In this document: piece by piece, positions 1-9,212 of the stretch | Layout of the letters: every line of letters starts with the position of its first letter | How positions within the stretch are numbered: position 1 is the stretch's first letter | From: DASXAI01 sp963798445 | Lineage (GTDB): Bacteria > Actinomycetota > Acidimicrobiia > Acidimicrobiales > Ilumatobacteraceae | Direction: 5' to 3' | Length of the DNA stretch: 64,000 nt | Assembly: GCA_963798445.1 (NCBI GenBank) | Contig: CAWCTH010000002.1 | Coordinates: forward strand, 868,001 to 932,000 | Notes under the pieces: model-generated | What the model was told of the DNA's origin: nothing | The model's database searches: none | What the model saw: only the letters and a program-made list of their open reading frames with translations | Position numbers and translations under genes: made by a program

Positions 1-717
1 GCTCCCGACGGGCAGTACGGCCAGGACATCATGGTGGCCGATCTCCAGCAGCTCATCGCCGACCTGGGTGGCCGCCGGCCGGTCCTCGTCGGCGCGTCGA
101 TGGGTGGTGGCACCAGCCTGGTCGCCATCGGTGAAGACCACGTCGACGCCACGGCCCTCGTCCTCGTGGACATCGCGCCGAAGATCGAGCCCGACGGTGT
201 CGCCAAGATCAACGCCTTCATGACGCACCGACCGGAAGGCTTCGGCTCGCTCGACGAGGTCGCCGACGCCATCGCCGCCTACCAGCCGCACCGGACACGA
301 CCGACGAACCTCGACGGGTTGGGCAAGAACCTCCGGCTTGGCGACGACGGTCGCTATCACTGGCACTGGGACCCGCGGTTCCGGCAAGGCAAACGGGTCC
401 TCGCCCAACGCCAGGCCCGCCTGGAGGAGTGCGCGCGAAGCCTGTCGGTCCCCACCCTGCTCGTGCGCGGCGGCCTGTCCGACATCCTCAGTGAGGAAGG
501 GGCGGCGGAGTTCCTGCGGTTGTGCCCGGCGAGCGAGTACGTCAACGTGGCAGGCGCGGCGCACATGGTCGCCGGCGACCGCAACGACATCTTCGCTCAA
601 GCGGTGATCGAGTTCCTCGGTCGCACCGTGCCCGTCGGCGGCGAGCCGATCCAGCCGGGTCACGAGCCCGCGCCCCATCACCTCGGCCCGCCTGGCGACG
701 TCCTCGACGTCCCGTAG
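1..717 (+). CDS. Alpha/beta hydrolase, C-terminal part (starts before the window)
   Basis: The frame is open from base 1, so the gene enters from the left; the first internal ATG is at 31. The nucleophile elbow reads G-A-S-M-G-G at about 50-120 bases in, and late in the protein a conserved His sits in AAHMVAG, ahead of a final helix. This is the usual Ser/His arrangement of the alpha/beta hydrolase fold. About 238 residues are visible, so only an N-terminal strand or two should be missing. A short Pro/Gly/His-rich tail follows the fold. The substrate cannot be told. A perfect hairpin follows the stop and separates it from the ABC importer. Confidence 0.85.
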   Translation, partial: APDGQYGQDIMVADLQQLIADLGGRRPVLVGASMGGGTSLVAIGEDHVDATALVLVDIAPKIEPDGVAKINAFMTHRPEGFGSLDEVADAIAAYQPHRTRPTNLDGLGKNLRLGDDGRYHWHWDPRFRQGKRVLAQRQARLEECARSLSVPTLLVRGGLSDILSEEGAAEFLRLCPASEYVNVAGAAHMVAGDRNDIFAQAVIEFLGRTVPVGGEPIQPGHEPAPHHLGPPGDVLDVP

Positions 718-734
718 AACAGACGAAATCTGAC

Positions 735-754
735 GCCGGCAATAGTTTGCCGGC
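735..754. terminator. Perfect 8-bp hairpin between hydrolase and ABC importer
   Basis: GCCGGCAA at 735-742 pairs with TTGCCGGC at 747-754 around a TAGT loop. It lies 18 bases after the hydrolase stop and just upstream of the importer ATPase. There is no T-run after it, so it could be a terminator of the GC-rich actinobacterial kind or an operator for a dimeric regulator. Confidence 0.35.
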
Positions 755-767
755 TCACCAAGATGGG

Positions 768-773
768 TACGTT
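768..773 (+). promoter_or_regulatory. Candidate -10 element (TACGTT) for the amino-acid importer
   Basis: TACGTT fits the actinobacterial TANNNT -10 pattern and ends 10 bases before ATG 784. If used, transcription would begin at or next to that ATG, giving a nearly leaderless message and excluding the ATG at 763 as start. No convincing -35 is seen. Confidence 0.3.
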
Positions 774-783
774 GTCTGCCACC

Positions 784-1518
784 ATGCCGCTGGTCGAGCT
801 CGAGGGCGTCAACAAGTGGTTCGGCGACCTCCACGTGCTGGATGACGTCGACCTGACCGTTGAGCGCGGGGAGGTGGTCGTCGTCGTCGGACCATCGGGC
901 TCGGGCAAATCCACCTTGTGCCGGTGCATCAACCGGCTCGAGCGCATCGACGCCGGCGTGATCCGAGTGGAAGGTGTTCCCCTTCCGGAGGAAGGCAAGG
1001 AGCTGGCTCACCTCCGGGCGACCGTCGGCATGGTCTTCCAGTCCTTCAACCTGTTTCCCCACATGTCAGCGCTGGACAACGTGGCGCTCGGGCCGATCAA
1101 GACGCTCAAGCTTCCGAAGGCGGAGGCGAGGCAACGGTCGATGAGCCTGCTGGAACGGGTGGGCATCGTCGACAAGGCCAGGCGCTACCCCGCCGAGCTC
1201 TCGGGCGGGCAGCAGCAGCGGGTGGCCATCGCCCGGGCGCTGGCCATGCAGCCGAAGCTGATGCTCTTCGACGAGCCCACCTCAGCGCTGGATCCCGAAA
1301 TGATCAACGAGGTCCTCGACGTCATGATCGACCTGGCCAACGATGGTATGACGATGGTGGTCGTGACCCATGAGATGGGTTTCGCCCGCCGCGCCGCGAA
1401 CCGCGTCGCGTTCATGGACGTAGGTCGCATCGTGGAAGTGGCTTCGCCCGAGGCCTTCTTCGGCAACCCCCAGACTGAACGGGCGCAGGCCTTCCTTTCC
1501 AAGATCCTCAGCCACTGA
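784..1518 (+). CDS. Polar amino-acid ABC transporter ATP-binding protein (GlnQ/GluA type)
   Basis: This is the cytoplasmic ATPase of a type I amino-acid importer. Walker A is GPSGSGKST, the Q-loop lies in GMVFQSFNLFPHM, the signature is LSGGQQQR, Walker B is LMLFDEPTSALDPE and the switch His is in VVTHEMGFA. At 244 residues it matches the family. An ATG at 763 would add seven residues; 784 is preferred because MPLVELEGVNKWFG matches the normal family start and a candidate -10 overlaps the upstream region. The receptor and permeases follow in the same direction, so the four genes form one importer operon. Confidence 0.93.
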   Translation: MPLVELEGVNKWFGDLHVLDDVDLTVERGEVVVVVGPSGSGKSTLCRCINRLERIDAGVIRVEGVPLPEEGKELAHLRATVGMVFQSFNLFPHMSALDNVALGPIKTLKLPKAEARQRSMSLLERVGIVDKARRYPAELSGGQQQRVAIARALAMQPKLMLFDEPTSALDPEMINEVLDVMIDLANDGMTMVVVTHEMGFARRAANRVAFMDVGRIVEVASPEAFFGNPQTERAQAFLSKILSH

Positions 1519-1555
1519 GCTCCACCAACCCCAACCCATGTGAATGGAGAGCACG

Positions 1556-2527
1556 ATGCACAGAACGAACATCGTCCGCTGGTCGGGAGTCGTCGCGCTG
1601 TCCAGCGCCCTGCTCCTGTCGGCGTGTGGCAGTGACAACAGCAGCACCTCCGGCGCGGCAGCAACGACGGCGGCCGCGGCAGCAACCACCGCGGGCGCAA
1701 CGACAACGCCAGCCGGTGCGGCCACGACGGCTGGCGCTGGTGCGGCCACCGGCGTGACGTGCGCGACCGCCACCGCCGGCGGAGGGCTCGAGAAGTTGTG
1801 CCAGGCCGACAAGCTCGTCGTCGGGGTCAAATTCGACCAGCCGTTGTTCGGGTTGAAGGATCCCACGACCGGGAAGGTGGAGGGCTTCGACGTCGAGATC
1901 GCCAAGATCATCGCCAAGGCCCTCGGCAAGGACGAGTCGCAGATCGACTTCCAAGAGACGGTGTCGAAGGTCCGTGAGGACGTCATCGTGAACGGGCAAC
2001 GTGACTACGTGGTGGCCACCTACACCATCAACGACGACCGCAAGACGAAGGTCGGCTTCGCCGGGCCGTACTACGTGGCCGGCCAGGACGTGATGGTCAA
2101 GAAGGGCGACACCTCCATCACGGGCAAGGAGAGCCTCGACGGCAAGAAGGTGTGCACCGCCGTCGGCTCCACGCCGGAGAAGCGTCTCCGCGAGGAGACC
2201 AAGGCCGAGGTCGTGACCTTCGAGAAGTACAGCGAGTGCGCCGAGGCGTTGCGTGACGGCCGGGTCGATGCGGTGTCCACCGACAACGTCATCCTGCTCG
2301 GTCTCATCCAGCAGAGTGACGACGCCTTCCAGCTCGTCGGCAAGCCCTTCTCCACCGAGCCGTACGGGATCGGCGTGCCGTTGGCCGACACGGAGCTGCG
2401 TGGGTTCATCAACGACGTCCTGGAGAAGTCCTACGCCGACGGGTCCTGGCAGGCGGCTTACGACGCCACGATCGGCACCGTCGATGCCGCCAAGGTCGAG
2501 CCTCCGGCGGTCGATCGCTACTCGTGA
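1556..2527 (+). CDS. Amino-acid ABC transporter substrate-binding lipoprotein
   Basis: The protein has a lipoprotein signal with lipobox LLSAC (Cys24), then a long Ala/Thr-rich linker of about 45 residues, then a family 3 solute-binding domain. Typical blocks are GVKFDQPLFG, VEGFDVEIAKIIAKALG, the Arg-containing REDVIVNGQRDYVVATYT and the hinge strand GKKVCTAVGSTPEK. Glutamate/glutamine/aspartate is the likely ligand group. GGAGAG at 1546-1551 is placed as ribosome site for ATG 1556; ATG 1544 has no such site. The linker tethers the receptor outside the membrane. The stop overlaps the permease start by four bases. Confidence 0.92.
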   Translation: MHRTNIVRWSGVVALSSALLLSACGSDNSSTSGAAATTAAAAATTAGATTTPAGAATTAGAGAATGVTCATATAGGGLEKLCQADKLVVGVKFDQPLFGLKDPTTGKVEGFDVEIAKIIAKALGKDESQIDFQETVSKVREDVIVNGQRDYVVATYTINDDRKTKVGFAGPYYVAGQDVMVKKGDTSITGKESLDGKKVCTAVGSTPEKRLREETKAEVVTFEKYSECAEALRDGRVDAVSTDNVILLGLIQQSDDAFQLVGKPFSTEPYGIGVPLADTELRGFINDVLEKSYADGSWQAAYDATIGTVDAAKVEPPAVDRYS

Positions 2528-3165
2528 GCGTCGGTGACTACAGCGACCTCTTCTGGGAGGGCTTCAAGACCACGCTGTCATTGACGCTGCTGTCGTTTGC
2601 CATCGCAATGGTGATCGGCCTTGTGATCGCGTCGATGCGAGTGTCGCCAATCCGGCCGCTGCGGGCGGCCGGATTGGTGTACGTCGAAACGTTCCGCAAC
2701 ATCCCGTTGTTGCTGATCCTGCTGTTCATCGTGTTCGGCCTACCCAAGCTCGACATCACCATCGATTTCTTTCCGGCCGCGGTAGCGGGCTGCTCGCTCT
2801 ACACCGGTGCCTTCGTTGCCGAGGCGGTGCGATCGGGCATCAACGCGGTCGGCCTCGGCCAGGGCGAGGCCGCTCGCTCGATCGGGCTCACCTTCACCCA
2901 ATCGATGCGATTCGTCGTGCTGCCACAGGCGTTGCGCAACGTCGTGGCACCGTTGGCGAACGTCTTCATCGCACTGACGAAGAACTCGTCGATTGCATCA
3001 GCCATCTCCGTCGTCGAGCTCACGACGGTGCTGTCGCGGGTGATCGAAGGAACGTCGGAAGGGATCCTCACCCTGGCCGTCGTGAGCGTGCTCTACATGT
3101 GCATCACCATCCCCGCCGGTCTCATTGCCGGCATCGTCGAGCGCAGGGTCCGGATCGTTCGGTGA
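2524..3165 (+). CDS. Amino-acid ABC transporter permease (HisM/GluC type)
   Basis: This is an inner-membrane subunit of 213 residues with about five membrane segments. The EAA loop that docks on the ATPase is visible as GQGEAARSIGLTFTQ followed by VVLPQALR. The GTG start overlaps the receptor stop (GTGA), which implies translational coupling. The stop again overlaps the GTG of the second permease by four bases. It should form a heterodimer with that second permease. Confidence 0.92.
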   Translation: MSVGDYSDLFWEGFKTTLSLTLLSFAIAMVIGLVIASMRVSPIRPLRAAGLVYVETFRNIPLLLILLFIVFGLPKLDITIDFFPAAVAGCSLYTGAFVAEAVRSGINAVGLGQGEAARSIGLTFTQSMRFVVLPQALRNVVAPLANVFIALTKNSSIASAISVVELTTVLSRVIEGTSEGILTLAVVSVLYMCITIPAGLIAGIVERRVRIVR

Positions 3166-4029
3166 CGTCGTCGGTGTTGTACGACGAGCCCGGCCCGCGG
3201 GCCAGGCGCCGCGCCGCAGTCGCGTCGGTCGCCGTCGCCGTCGTGCTGGTGGGCCTCGTCGCCGGCATCGTTTGGCGCTTCTACGATGCCGGCCAGCTGG
3301 AAGGCCGGCGCTGGGGTGTGATCTGGGATTCACGGCAGTACGTCTGGGGCGGCCTGCTCGTCACACTGCGGTTGGCCGGCGTGGCCATCGTGCTGGCCAC
3401 CGCGCTCGGCTTGGTCCTCGCGCTCGGTCGCACCGCCGAACGGCGTTGGATCCGCTGGCCCGTCGGGGTGTGGGTCGAATTCTTCCGCGCCATTCCGCTC
3501 CTCGCGCTCGATCATCTTCGCCTACATCGCGTTGCCGAAGTACGGGATCCGCTTCTCACCGTTCTGGTGCGTCGTGATCGGCCTGGTTCTCTACAACTCG
3601 GCCGCCATCGCCGAGATCCTCAAGGCAGGAATTCTCACGCTGGACCGCGGCCAGCGCGAGGCGGCAGCCTCGCTCGGGCTGCGGTACTGGATCGTCATGC
3701 GCGTCGTGGTACTGCCTCAGGCGATCTTCCGGATGCTGCCCGCATACGTCAGCCAGGTCGTGACAATCGTGAAGGACACATCGCTCGGTTTCGTCGTGAG
3801 CGCCGAAGAGCTGCTGCGCCGAGCGCGCGCCATCGGCGAGTTCAACAACGCCGCCGTCGTCACGGCCCTCATCGCCGCCGCCGTGCCGTACCTGACCATC
3901 AACGTAACGCTGTCGTACCTCGCGCGCCGGCTGGAGCGACGCCAGGCTCGCCAGCGCTCCGCCGGCGATCGTGGCGCCTCAGGGGCGCCCGCGCCCACTC
4001 AGGCAGTGGCGCTGCGACTCGCCGAATGA
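3162..4029 (+). pseudogene. Second amino-acid ABC permease (GluD type), frameshifted
   Basis: Reading from GTG 3162 gives a basic N-terminus, a first membrane segment and a permease domain up to RAIPLLAL. The expected continuation (IIFAYIALPKYG, then the EAA loop QREAAASLGLRYW and VVLPQAIFRMLP) lies in the next frame to the stop at 4029. One extra base near 3507-3510 explains it; removing a C there restores about 288 residues. All conserved blocks are present on both sides of the break, so either a recent mutation or a sequence error is possible. The protein would partner the 2524 permease. Confidence 0.85.
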
Positions 4030-4225
4030 GGGGTGCGACGGGCCGCGACACACCACGGCATCGGCACGGGCACCGAAGCCGAGTGGAGAGGTCGGGAATC
4101 TGCCACCGAGGCGAGCCAGGCGAGCTGATACATCGGCCGCTCCAAGCACACGGTGGCGCGGCCGACCTGATGTCTTGCCGCCACGTCCGTGGGGTATCCC
4201 TCTGTGCGACGAGAGGAGGAGAGCC

Positions 4226-5146
4226 GTGCTCGAGGTCCGCTCGCTCTCCAAGCGCTACGACGACGTCGTCGCCCTCGACGACGTCAGCCTGTCCGTCGGG
4301 CGGGGTGAGCTGCTCGGATTCCTGGGCCCGAACGGGGCCGGCAAGACGACCGCCATGCGTGCCGTCCTGGGCGTCGTGAGCATCGACGGCGGCGAGGTCC
4401 GCTGGGACGGCTCACCTATGACGGCGGGCATGCGGGCGGGCATCGGGTACATGCCGTCCGAGCGCGGCATGTACCCCAAGATGCACGTGCGGGAGCACGT
4501 CGTGTACTTCGCCCGGCTGACCGGGCTGAACCGGACCGACGCCGAGCGCGCCACGGATCGTTGGCTCGAACGTCTCGGCCTGTCACATCGCGCCGGCACC
4601 GAGGTCCAGGCTCTGTCGAGCGGGAACCAGCAGCGGGTGCAGCTGGCGCTCGCGCTCGTGAACGATCCCGAACTACTGGTGCTGGACGAGCCGTTTGCCG
4701 GGCTCGATCCGCTGGCCACCGAGGTCCTGAAGGACGTCTTGCTCGAGCGGGTGGAGGCCGGCGCCGCCCTGCTCTTCAGCAGCCACCAGCTCGACCTGGT
4801 CGAGCAGGTCAGCCGCAATGTCGTCATCATCGATCGGGGCCGCGTCGTGCTGGCCGGTGACGTGGGCGAGCTACGACGATCGTCGCCGCACCGCTACGTC
4901 GATTTGACGTTCGCCACCGACGTGTCGTGGACGCCCGCGATCGGGACCGTGATCGTGAAGGAGCCGCAGCACCTGGTGGTCCAGGTCGAACCCGATGTCG
5001 ATCTCAGCCGCATGTTGGCCGATGCCCAGGTCGCCGCCCCACTGGCGTCGTTCAGCTTCGAGCCGCCTGAGCTCTCCGAGGTGTTCCTCGCCGCCGTCGG
5101 CCGTACCGCGGTGGAAATCGAGCCCGAGCAGGAGGACGCGCCGTGA
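4226..5146 (+). CDS. ABC exporter ATP-binding protein (NatA/ABC-2 type)
   Basis: A 306-residue ATPase: Walker A GPNGAGKTT, a slightly variant signature LSSGNQQR, Walker B LLVLDEPFAGLDP and a switch His in SSHQLDLVEQ. The last 80 residues form the C-terminal domain usual in sodium/drug exporters of the NatA class. GTG 4226 is chosen because GAGGAGGAG lies just upstream (4211-4219). The 196 bases between the importer and this gene hold nothing I can support. Its stop overlaps the permease start by four bases, so the two make one exporter. Confidence 0.9.
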   Translation: MLEVRSLSKRYDDVVALDDVSLSVGRGELLGFLGPNGAGKTTAMRAVLGVVSIDGGEVRWDGSPMTAGMRAGIGYMPSERGMYPKMHVREHVVYFARLTGLNRTDAERATDRWLERLGLSHRAGTEVQALSSGNQQRVQLALALVNDPELLVLDEPFAGLDPLATEVLKDVLLERVEAGAALLFSSHQLDLVEQVSRNVVIIDRGRVVLAGDVGELRRSSPHRYVDLTFATDVSWTPAIGTVIVKEPQHLVVQVEPDVDLSRMLADAQVAAPLASFSFEPPELSEVFLAAVGRTAVEIEPEQEDAP

Positions 5147-6328
5147 GGTCGTCGTCGATGATCGCGCTCGTGGCGCAGCGCGAGCTGCGCCTGCGTCTTC
5201 GTTCCCGCGCCTTCGTCGTCTTCACCGTCCTCATCGCCGTGCTCATCATCGGCATCGGCATCCTCCACCGGGTGCTGTCGAGCGACGACGGGCCGTCGAG
5301 GGTGAGCGTCGCAGTGGTCGGCACGGCGCCATCCCGACTCGCCGAGACCGTCTTGGACGCCGCGACCCTCAACGATGTGGCCGTCACCCTCGTGCCCGAA
5401 CCCGACCGCGGCGTCGCCGAGGCCGCCCTGCGCGACGGTGACGTCGAAGCGGTCATCCTGGCGGCCGACGGTTCGGTGCTGTTCCACCAGTCGATCGACA
5501 CGGACGTCGAACGCACGCTCGACTCGGCGTGGCGGGCCGCCTCCGCCGCCCAGGCGGCCCAGGCCGCGGGGCTGTCGGCCGCCGAAGCCGCTGCGCTCGT
5601 GGCACCCACCCCCTTGCGCGCCGTGACCGTTGACCCCAGCGACGACGACGGTGCCGGCCTGTTGGTGGGCTTCGTGACCGCCGTGCTGCTGCTGATCTCG
5701 GTCACGACCTTCGGCGGCTACGTCTTGACGGGGGTCGTGGAGGAGAAGACCAGCGCGGTGGTCGAGTTGCTGCTCGCGCGGGTCCGTGCGCGTCAGCTCC
5801 TGGCTGGCAAGGTCATCGGCATCGGGTTGGTGGCGCTGATGCAGATGGTGGTCGCCGTCGCCGCCGGCATCGTCGCCCTCGCCATCAGTGGGGCCGACAT
5901 CCCGACGGAGATCTGGGTTTCGGTGCCCATGACCTTGCTGTGGTTCGTCACCGGCTTCCTCCTCTACAGCACCCTGTTCGCGTCTGGCCGGCTCGTTCGT
6001 GTCTCGCCAGGAGGACGCCCAAGCAGCGGCGGCGCCCATCTCCCTGACCTTCATGGCCGCGTACCTCATCGTGTTCACGGTCGGGGCGGTCCCCGACTCC
6101 ACGGCCGCCACGGTGCTGTCGCTGCTCCCGCCGTTCGCCCCGCTCCTGATGCCGCTGCGCATCGCCACAGGCGCGGCCAGCTGGTGGGAGGTGGTCGTCG
6201 CGACGGTGCTGCTCGTCGGGGCGATCGCCCTCGTCCTGCGCGCCGCCGGGGCGATCTACGCGCAGACGTTGCTCCACCGGGGCTCCCGGATCACCTGGCG
6301 CAACGCGCTGCAGCTCGGGAAAAGCTGA
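5143..6328 (+). pseudogene. ABC-2 type permease (NatB-like), frameshifted
   Basis: The N-terminal half starts at GTG 5143 with MRSSSMIALVAQRELRL, an N-terminal membrane anchor, a large extracytoplasmic domain and then membrane segments up to FLLYSTLFAS. The conserved continuation, SRQEDAQAAAAPISL and the last three membrane segments, is in the next frame and ends at 6328. One extra base near 5985 explains the break; the restored product is about 394 residues. NatB-type permeases carry exactly this VSRQEDAQ block, which supports the reconstruction. It pairs with the upstream ATPase; the cargo is unknown. Confidence 0.85.
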
Positions 6329-6359
6329 TGCCCGGTCATGTGCGTCATCGCCGGGTGCG

Positions 6360-7202
6360 TCAGCGCGTGCGGGCCGCGCTCTCCAGTTCTTCGACACTGA
6401 ACGGTCCGACGGCGGTGTCCTCGGCGACGTAGTGGTACAGCGCCACGCCGAAGACGCCCCGGGTGGCACCGGCGAAGACAGCGCCGGCGATGGCGATGAC
6501 GAGCCCGACGAGCAGCAGCACGCCGCCGAACACCTCGGCGCCGCCGTCGCCGGTGGCCAGCAACGCGACACCACCGATCGCGATCAACGCGCCGGCGAGG
6601 ACCACGAAACCGGCGATGCCGCCGATGACCAGGTTGCCGGTGACCTGCTGACCCCACCGGGCCCGGAACAAGCTCGCCGACCGTCGCATGGCGGCGAACG
6701 GTCCGATCTTCTCGAAGGCGATGACCGGTACGACCAGGAACGTCACCAACGACCAGATCGCACCGCCGATGCCGGCCACGACCTCGCCGGCGGCGCCCTT
6801 GTCGCGAAGGAAAGAGATCACCAGTGACACCACGGCCGACACCAGCGCCCAACCAGCGATCACGCCGATCCGCTCCCGAGCGGTGGCCCTCGCCGCCCCG
6901 AGGACGACGGGCTGATCCGTCAGCGCCTGGTTGGCCGCGGCCGCCAACACCACGTTGAAGTAGACGACGAAGAACGACGCCACGTACGCCGCGATGACGA
7001 TGAGCACGACGCCGCCGACCTTCGCCGCCGCCGAACCCTCGTCGGCGGCCAGCAAGAGCCCTCCCGGCACACCGAGCAGCACGCCGAAGATCAGGGCCAA
7101 GGCGCCGCCCTGGATCGGCAGCCGCACCAGACCCGGGTGGGAGCGGACCACGCCCCACGACTTCTTCGTCAGTTCCCACCCTCGCCGGATGCGCTTGAAC
7201 AT
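6360..7202 (-). CDS. DUF6159-like multi-pass membrane protein
   Basis: A 280-residue integral membrane protein beginning MFKRIRRGWELTKKSW, followed by about six hydrophobic segments. The basic N-terminal helix and pattern of long hydrophobic hairpins match proteins annotated as DUF6159, of unknown function; I recognise the family from memory only. ATG 7202 is preferred over an upstream TTG. It converges on the ABC exporter with a 31-base gap and is divergent from the amidohydrolase at 7322. Confidence 0.8.
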   Translation of the reverse strand: MFKRIRRGWELTKKSWGVVRSHPGLVRLPIQGGALALIFGVLLGVPGGLLLAADEGSAAAKVGGVVLIVIAAYVASFFVVYFNVVLAAAANQALTDQPVVLGAARATARERIGVIAGWALVSAVVSLVISFLRDKGAAGEVVAGIGGAIWSLVTFLVVPVIAFEKIGPFAAMRRSASLFRARWGQQVTGNLVIGGIAGFVVLAGALIAIGGVALLATGDGGAEVFGGVLLLVGLVIAIAGAVFAGATRGVFGVALYHYVAEDTAVGPFSVEELESAARTR

Positions 7203-7291
7203 GCTGTTCAGCGTAGGTCTCAAACGAGTGGGGTCCCGCGACGGCGCGTGTTCGGCCTCCGGCCGTTTCGACCACGCGACCGGCCGAGCGA

Positions 7292-7297
7292 TAATCT
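7292..7297 (+). promoter_or_regulatory. Candidate -10 element (TAATCT) for the amidohydrolase
   Basis: TAATCT matches the TANNNT pattern and lies 24 bases before ATG 7322, leaving room for a short leader with the purine-rich GGGGAAAGGGGA ribosome site. A weak -35-like TTCGAC lies about 19 bases upstream. Confidence 0.35.
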
Positions 7298-7321
7298 GCT
7301 AGCAGGGGAAAGGGGATCGCG

Positions 7322-9051
7322 ATGACTGACGCGGACATCCACATCACTGGTGGGACCGTGGTGGACGGGACACGAGTTCCTCGATACCAGGCCGATGTCT
7401 GGATCAAGGACGGCAAGATCACGCAGATCGGGGGCGCGCACGCGGCGTCGCCGAAAGAGTGATCAACGCGTCGGGCAAGATCGTCGCACCAGGTTTCGTC
7501 GATCTGCACACCCACTACGACGCCCAGATCCGGTGGGATCCGTGGTGCACCATCTCAGGCTGGCACGGTGTGACGTCGGTGGTGCTCGGCAACTGCGGTT
7601 TCGGCTTCGCGCCGTGCAAAGCCGACTTCCGCGACCGCTCCATGCTCACCATGACCCGTACCGAGGCCATCCCGTACGAGTCGATGCGCCAGGGCATGCC
7701 GTGGGACTGGGAGACCATCCCCGAGTATCTCGACTCGCTCGACAACGCGCCGAAGGGCGTCAACGTCATCCAGTACATGCCAACGGCGTCACTGATGACG
7801 TACGTGATGGGCCTCGAAGCAGCCAAGTCGAGGGCGGCCACCGACCAGGAGCGCAAGGAGATGCAGCGCCTGCTGCACGAGGGCATGGACGCCGGTCTGT
7901 GCGGCTTCTCCATCCAGCGCCTCGGGCCGAACTCCGTGCAAGCCGACTTCGACGGCACCCCGATGGTGACCGACACGATGTGCGACGAGGACATCCTCGC
8001 CCTGGCCCAGGTTCTGGCCGAGCGCGACGAAGGCTTCATCCAGATGACCCAGGCGACCGGCGACATCCGCTCCGATCTGGCGTTCCTGGAGAAGCTGGCG
8101 GCGGTGGCGAACCGTCCCATCCTGTTCAACGTCGTGGTGCCGTCACGCAACGACCCCGAGGTGCATCGCAAGTCCATTCGTTGGATCGAGCGCTGCCGCG
8201 AGAAGGGTTTGCCGATGTTCGCCCAGTGCGGCACCGGGCGCGCCGGCTTCGCCTTCACGCTCGAGCACTGGAACCTCTACGACGCCTCGCCGGCATGGCG
8301 CGCCGTCACCACGGGGACGAAGGCCGAGAAGATCGAGAAGATGCAGGACCCCGAACTGCGCAAGGCGCTGATCGACGAGGCCGAGGAGGCCGACCGCCGG
8401 CTGCGCATCATCCAAGCCGGCGTCGGTGGCAACCCTGCGAACCTCATCATCCAGGGCGTGAATCGCCAGGCCGATCTCCAGTCCGTGGTGGGCCGCAGCG
8501 TCGGTGACATCGCCGAGGAGCAGGGCAAGCACCCGATCGAGGTCATGCTCGACCTCTCGCTGGCCGGTGACCTCAACGTCGAGTTCCTGGGGCCCGACCG
8601 CGGCTCGAACGCCGAGTTCATGGCCGACATGCTGTCGTCGCCCTACTCCATCCCTGGCGTGTCAGACGGCGGCGCCCACACAAAGTTCTTCACGGGCGGC
8701 GCCTACACCACCGACTTCCTGACGTGGCTGGTGCGCGACGAAGGTGTCGTGACGCTGGAGGAGGCGCACTACCGGCTCTCGGCCCTTGCTGCTCATGCCG
8801 CCGGCTTCCGGGACCGCGGGACGCTGCGCGAAGGCGCCGCCGCCGACGTGCTCGTCTACGACATGGAGGAACTGGAGATCGACCCGCCGTGGATCGGCGA
8901 GGCCGAGTACGACCTTCCCGGTGGCGAGTGGCGCCGGGTCCAGCGGGCCAAGGGCTACGACCAGATCATCGTGAACGGCGTGGTCACGTTCGAGTCGGGC
9001 GAATGCACCGGGGCGACCCCGGGCCAGCTGCTGCGGGGCGGCCGAGGCTGA
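7322..9051 (+). pseudogene. N-acyl-D-amino-acid deacylase-like amidohydrolase, frameshifted
   Basis: An amidohydrolase-superfamily enzyme of about 576 residues after repair. ATG 7322 follows a strong GGGGAAAGGGGA site and encodes the N-terminal beta-sandwich (ITGGTVVDGT, VWIKDGKITQIGG). A missing base near 7441 shifts the frame; the rest continues from about 7447 with VINASGKIVAPGFVD, the metal motif HTHYDAQ, GNCGFGFAPC and the late block SDGGAHTKFFTGG. These are hallmarks of D-aminoacylases that hydrolyse N-acyl amides in the cytosol. The true substrate is uncertain because this actinobacterial subfamily is large and little studied. A hairpin follows the stop. Confidence 0.87.
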
Positions 9052-9069
9052 CCAACGCAACATCGATGT

Positions 9070-9104
9070 GAAGCGCCCCGGGGCTACGGGCCTCGGGGCG
9101 CTTC
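9070..9104 (+). terminator. GC-rich terminator hairpin after the amidohydrolase
   Basis: GAAGCGCCCC at 9070-9079 pairs perfectly with GGGGCGCTTC at 9095-9104, and the stem can extend by five more pairs (with G-U) to a three-base loop. It lies 19 bases after the stop. There is no T-run, as is common in high-GC actinobacteria. Confidence 0.6.
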
Positions 9105-9212
9105 GCGTTCGCGCTAGCAAACGACTTGATGCGACGCGCCAAGTCCGCGTTCAGCACGCTGCAAGGGCTGAGGTGGACGCTCCTTCCATACCCCCACACA
9201 AGGAGCCCACCA

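Noticed and set aside
3500..3520. Programmed ribosomal frameshift in the permease
   Set aside because: No slippery heptamer or downstream structure typical for it; many other genes show similar one-base breaks.
4894..6168. Long open frame on the minus strand opposite the ABC exporter
   Set aside because: Low-complexity, Arg/His/Gly-rich translation without family similarity; a typical antisense shadow of high-GC coding sequence.
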